Below are positions 63,701 through 64,000 of a stretch of 64,000 nucleotides of DNA, in pieces. The position numbers and the translations under genes were made by a program. The notes beneath the pieces were generated by a model. That model worked only from the letters and a program-made list of their open reading frames with translations, did no database searches and had not been told where the DNA came from. The stretch is from an uncultured Flavobacteriaceae bacterium. GTDB lineage: Bacteria > Bacteroidota > Bacteroidia > Flavobacteriales > Flavobacteriaceae. Location of the stretch: positions 62,001 to 126,000 of the forward strand of contig CALSPF010000002.1 in assembly GCA_943788165.1 (NCBI GenBank). Direction: 5' to 3'. Each line of letters begins with the position of its first letter. Within the stretch, counting starts at the first letter, position 1.

Positions 63701-64000
63701 GTTCATCGTCTGCCGGAACTAACGGCGCTATTAGAAATGCCGGTACCATTGATGGAGGAGGCGCGGGTACCTCAAACGACATAAGTGGCTCAACTACAAT
63801 TTATACTGCTGGAGGAAATGGAGGACCTGGAAGAGCATATGGAAATTATAATCCACCTAATCAAACAGGGAACTCAGGTAACGGTGGAATTGGTGGAACA
63901 AACTATCCTGGAGGAAATGGTGCAAGTGGAATAGTCGTCATAAGATATGGTGGAAACCAAATAGCTACCGGTGGTACTGTTATCCAAAATGGCGGATACA
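60742..64000 (+). CDS. giant secreted modular adhesin with 27-aa repeats, LamG, SwmB-like, cadherin and Gly-rich domains; runs off the right edge
   Basis: 1086 complete codons open to the window end. The best start is TTG at 60742, followed by a clear signal peptide (RKPCFLFLLLLVFARTFAQ); there is no in-frame ATG. Domains in order: GGxGxG 27-residue repeats (residues 25-165 or so); a beta domain with TEGDVLNLVVVFN; a SwmB-like domain (about 300-412, NGEELLSISPVVNSIYD); a LamG/ConA-like domain (about 415-618, LVLYLDAANNGSYAGSG, SFDGTNDRVTIPD); a second SwmB-like domain (about 627-735); a cadherin repeat (about 737-835, DVDSGDTFTYTL, LDFETKSSYSVVIQTSDG); then a glycine-rich domain (844 onward). 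A Bacteroidetes type IX-secreted adhesin is likely; the sorting signal would lie beyond the edge. Confidence 0.85.
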   Translation, partial: MRKPCFLFLLLLVFARTFAQDIYVGGLGDGYAFQSSIQTNCTALNIQSIFTGGNGNGYNFKENIQVVCAAQALQSIFSGGNGNGYGYKENIQVVCAAQALQSIFSGGNGNGYGYKENIQVVCAAQALQSIFSGGNGNSYAFKENIQVACSAQTIESIFLGGNGNGAAMKEGGCNEVASIIRVTALENDGTYTEGDVLNLVVVFNSNVTVTGNPTLLLETGSSDGIGNYSSGSGTASITFQYTVLFGHVSSRLSYQDSNALLLNGGSIKDSENVDAIIALPEPGNPNSLSASKTLNIDANPPPIITQTQIALDNSSVSLSFSEAIYNTIGGSGIIEVSDFSLTLTQGNASLSSSTPSSVSINGNTITLGLPISGIPNGEELLSISPVVNSIYDTHGNAVEVSQNNNTIHLIPNIVATDLVLYLDAANNGSYAGSGNNWYDLSGYDNHGVLDGATYSSNGGGSISFDGTNDRVTIPDDNSLDFTSEITISYLLEKTGTLINSPYIVKGGSSRNFSTWIGQDGGIDIDNEPGGNEFRPLYIDTSTGGEEWIQITLTIENNTIKTYVNGTLKNSRSGSLGSVNNLSLIIGYLEAWNFYGKGKIKNLLLYNQALTDSQIFQNALATTKAPQILVTNIAADNSTASLTFDQITFNTDAGSGSLQASDFTLSLSGGNATLSSATPSSININGNIIELGLSLYGVVNGNEVLTISPITHAVFNTNGFAAFTIQNSNTVNLSFTNSAPTDIILSANAVDENLASGTVVGGLTTTDVDSGDTFTYTLVGGGSDNANFSISGANLVTAAELDFETKSSYSVVIQTSDGTDSYQEAFTISVNDLNEAPTDIGFAGTSSLEYLVVGGGGAGGKGNSNEGGGGGGAGGYLTGTITSIFGETFDVTVGAGGTGVNSTSSPGGNGGNSSLAGQNIATVTALGGGGGGACGSVAGSNGASGGGGSGCGTDRPGGSGTTGQGNNGGTGRWIGHSPGNGNGGGGGGSSSAGTNGAIRNAGTIDGGGAGTSNDISGSTTIYTAGGNGGPGRAYGNYNPPNQTGNSGNGGIGGTNYPGGNGASGIVVIRYGGNQIATGGTVIQNGGY
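60814..61299 (+). repeat. 81-bp (27-residue) tandem coding repeats, five full copies plus a divergent sixth
   Basis: Repeat starts at 60814, 60895, 60976, 61057, 61138 and 61219, an exact 81-bp period. The unit encodes GGNGNGYGYKENIQVVCAAQ followed by ALQSIFS. The first copy (GGLGDGYAFQ...) is diverged, copies 3 and 4 differ at one base in 81, and the sixth decays after GGNGNG. Each unit carries one Cys. Such near identity implies recent duplication or gene conversion. Confidence 0.95.

Overview
The window looks like part of the chromosome of a marine-type member of the Flavobacteriia (Bacteroidetes). The evidence is AT-rich DNA, TANNTTTG-type -7 promoter elements, almost no Shine-Dalgarno sequences, several TonB-dependent receptors, DUF4270/DUF5916/DUF6503-type proteins, and flavobacterial gene orders (panC-panD; ileS-dksA-like-lspA; pdxA-yceD-rpmF-(fabH)-accB-accC). 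Most of it is compact core genome. The two edges are accessory-like and encode very large secreted modular proteins that run out of the window.

Layout. 1-2707 (minus): N-terminal part of a secreted DUF11-repeat protein, then about 635 bp without a gene. 3343-7831 (minus): glmS, a DUF4270 lipoprotein and a one-domain glycogen-synthase-like gene. 7933-16103 (plus): panC, panD, a flippase-like membrane protein, radA, gdhA, recO and a TonB receptor. 16100-28116: an acetyltransferase, ileS, a DksA-like gene, a small secreted protein, lspA, formyl-THF cyclo-ligase, uvrC, a DUF3108 protein, an M23 peptidase and pgi. 28133-31468 (minus): recJ, rsmI, a DoxX-like protein and a conserved hypothetical. 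31554-34346 (plus): tdk, alr, asd. 34402-38543 (minus): accC, accB, an apparent fabH remnant, rpmF, yceD/DUF177, pdxA. 38597-42807 (plus): ribE, a Na+/H+ antiporter, a small RNA/sORF unit, a 2-oxoglutarate/Fe oxygenase, an ABA4-like membrane protein and a PepSY protein. 42804-46350 (minus): a likely metal-acquisition cluster (His-rich exported protein, lipoprotein, TonB receptor, 54-aa membrane protein). 46475-56757: an ABC exporter, then secreted hydrolases and an outer-membrane DUF5916 protein. 56851-57550: a membrane protein/XRE regulator pair behind a large perfect inverted repeat. 59191-64000: a secreted SUMF1-fold protein followed by a giant modular adhesin with a 27-residue tandem repeat array.

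The observations most worth following are: (1) a self-contained unit of about 190 bp at 40513-40706 with a promoter, hairpin, a 12-nt perfect complement to the expected 16S rRNA 3' tail, a 20-codon ORF and a terminator, in a phylum that barely uses Shine-Dalgarno pairing; (2) an apparent eroded, truncated fabH in the canonical fabH slot upstream of accB; (3) the 19-bp perfect inverted repeat over the promoter of the XRE module; (4) a putative metal-uptake locus with an unannotated small membrane protein and an intra-cluster terminator; and (5) the near-identical 81-bp coding repeats in the terminal adhesin. No tRNA, rRNA, IS element or CRISPR array was recognised.
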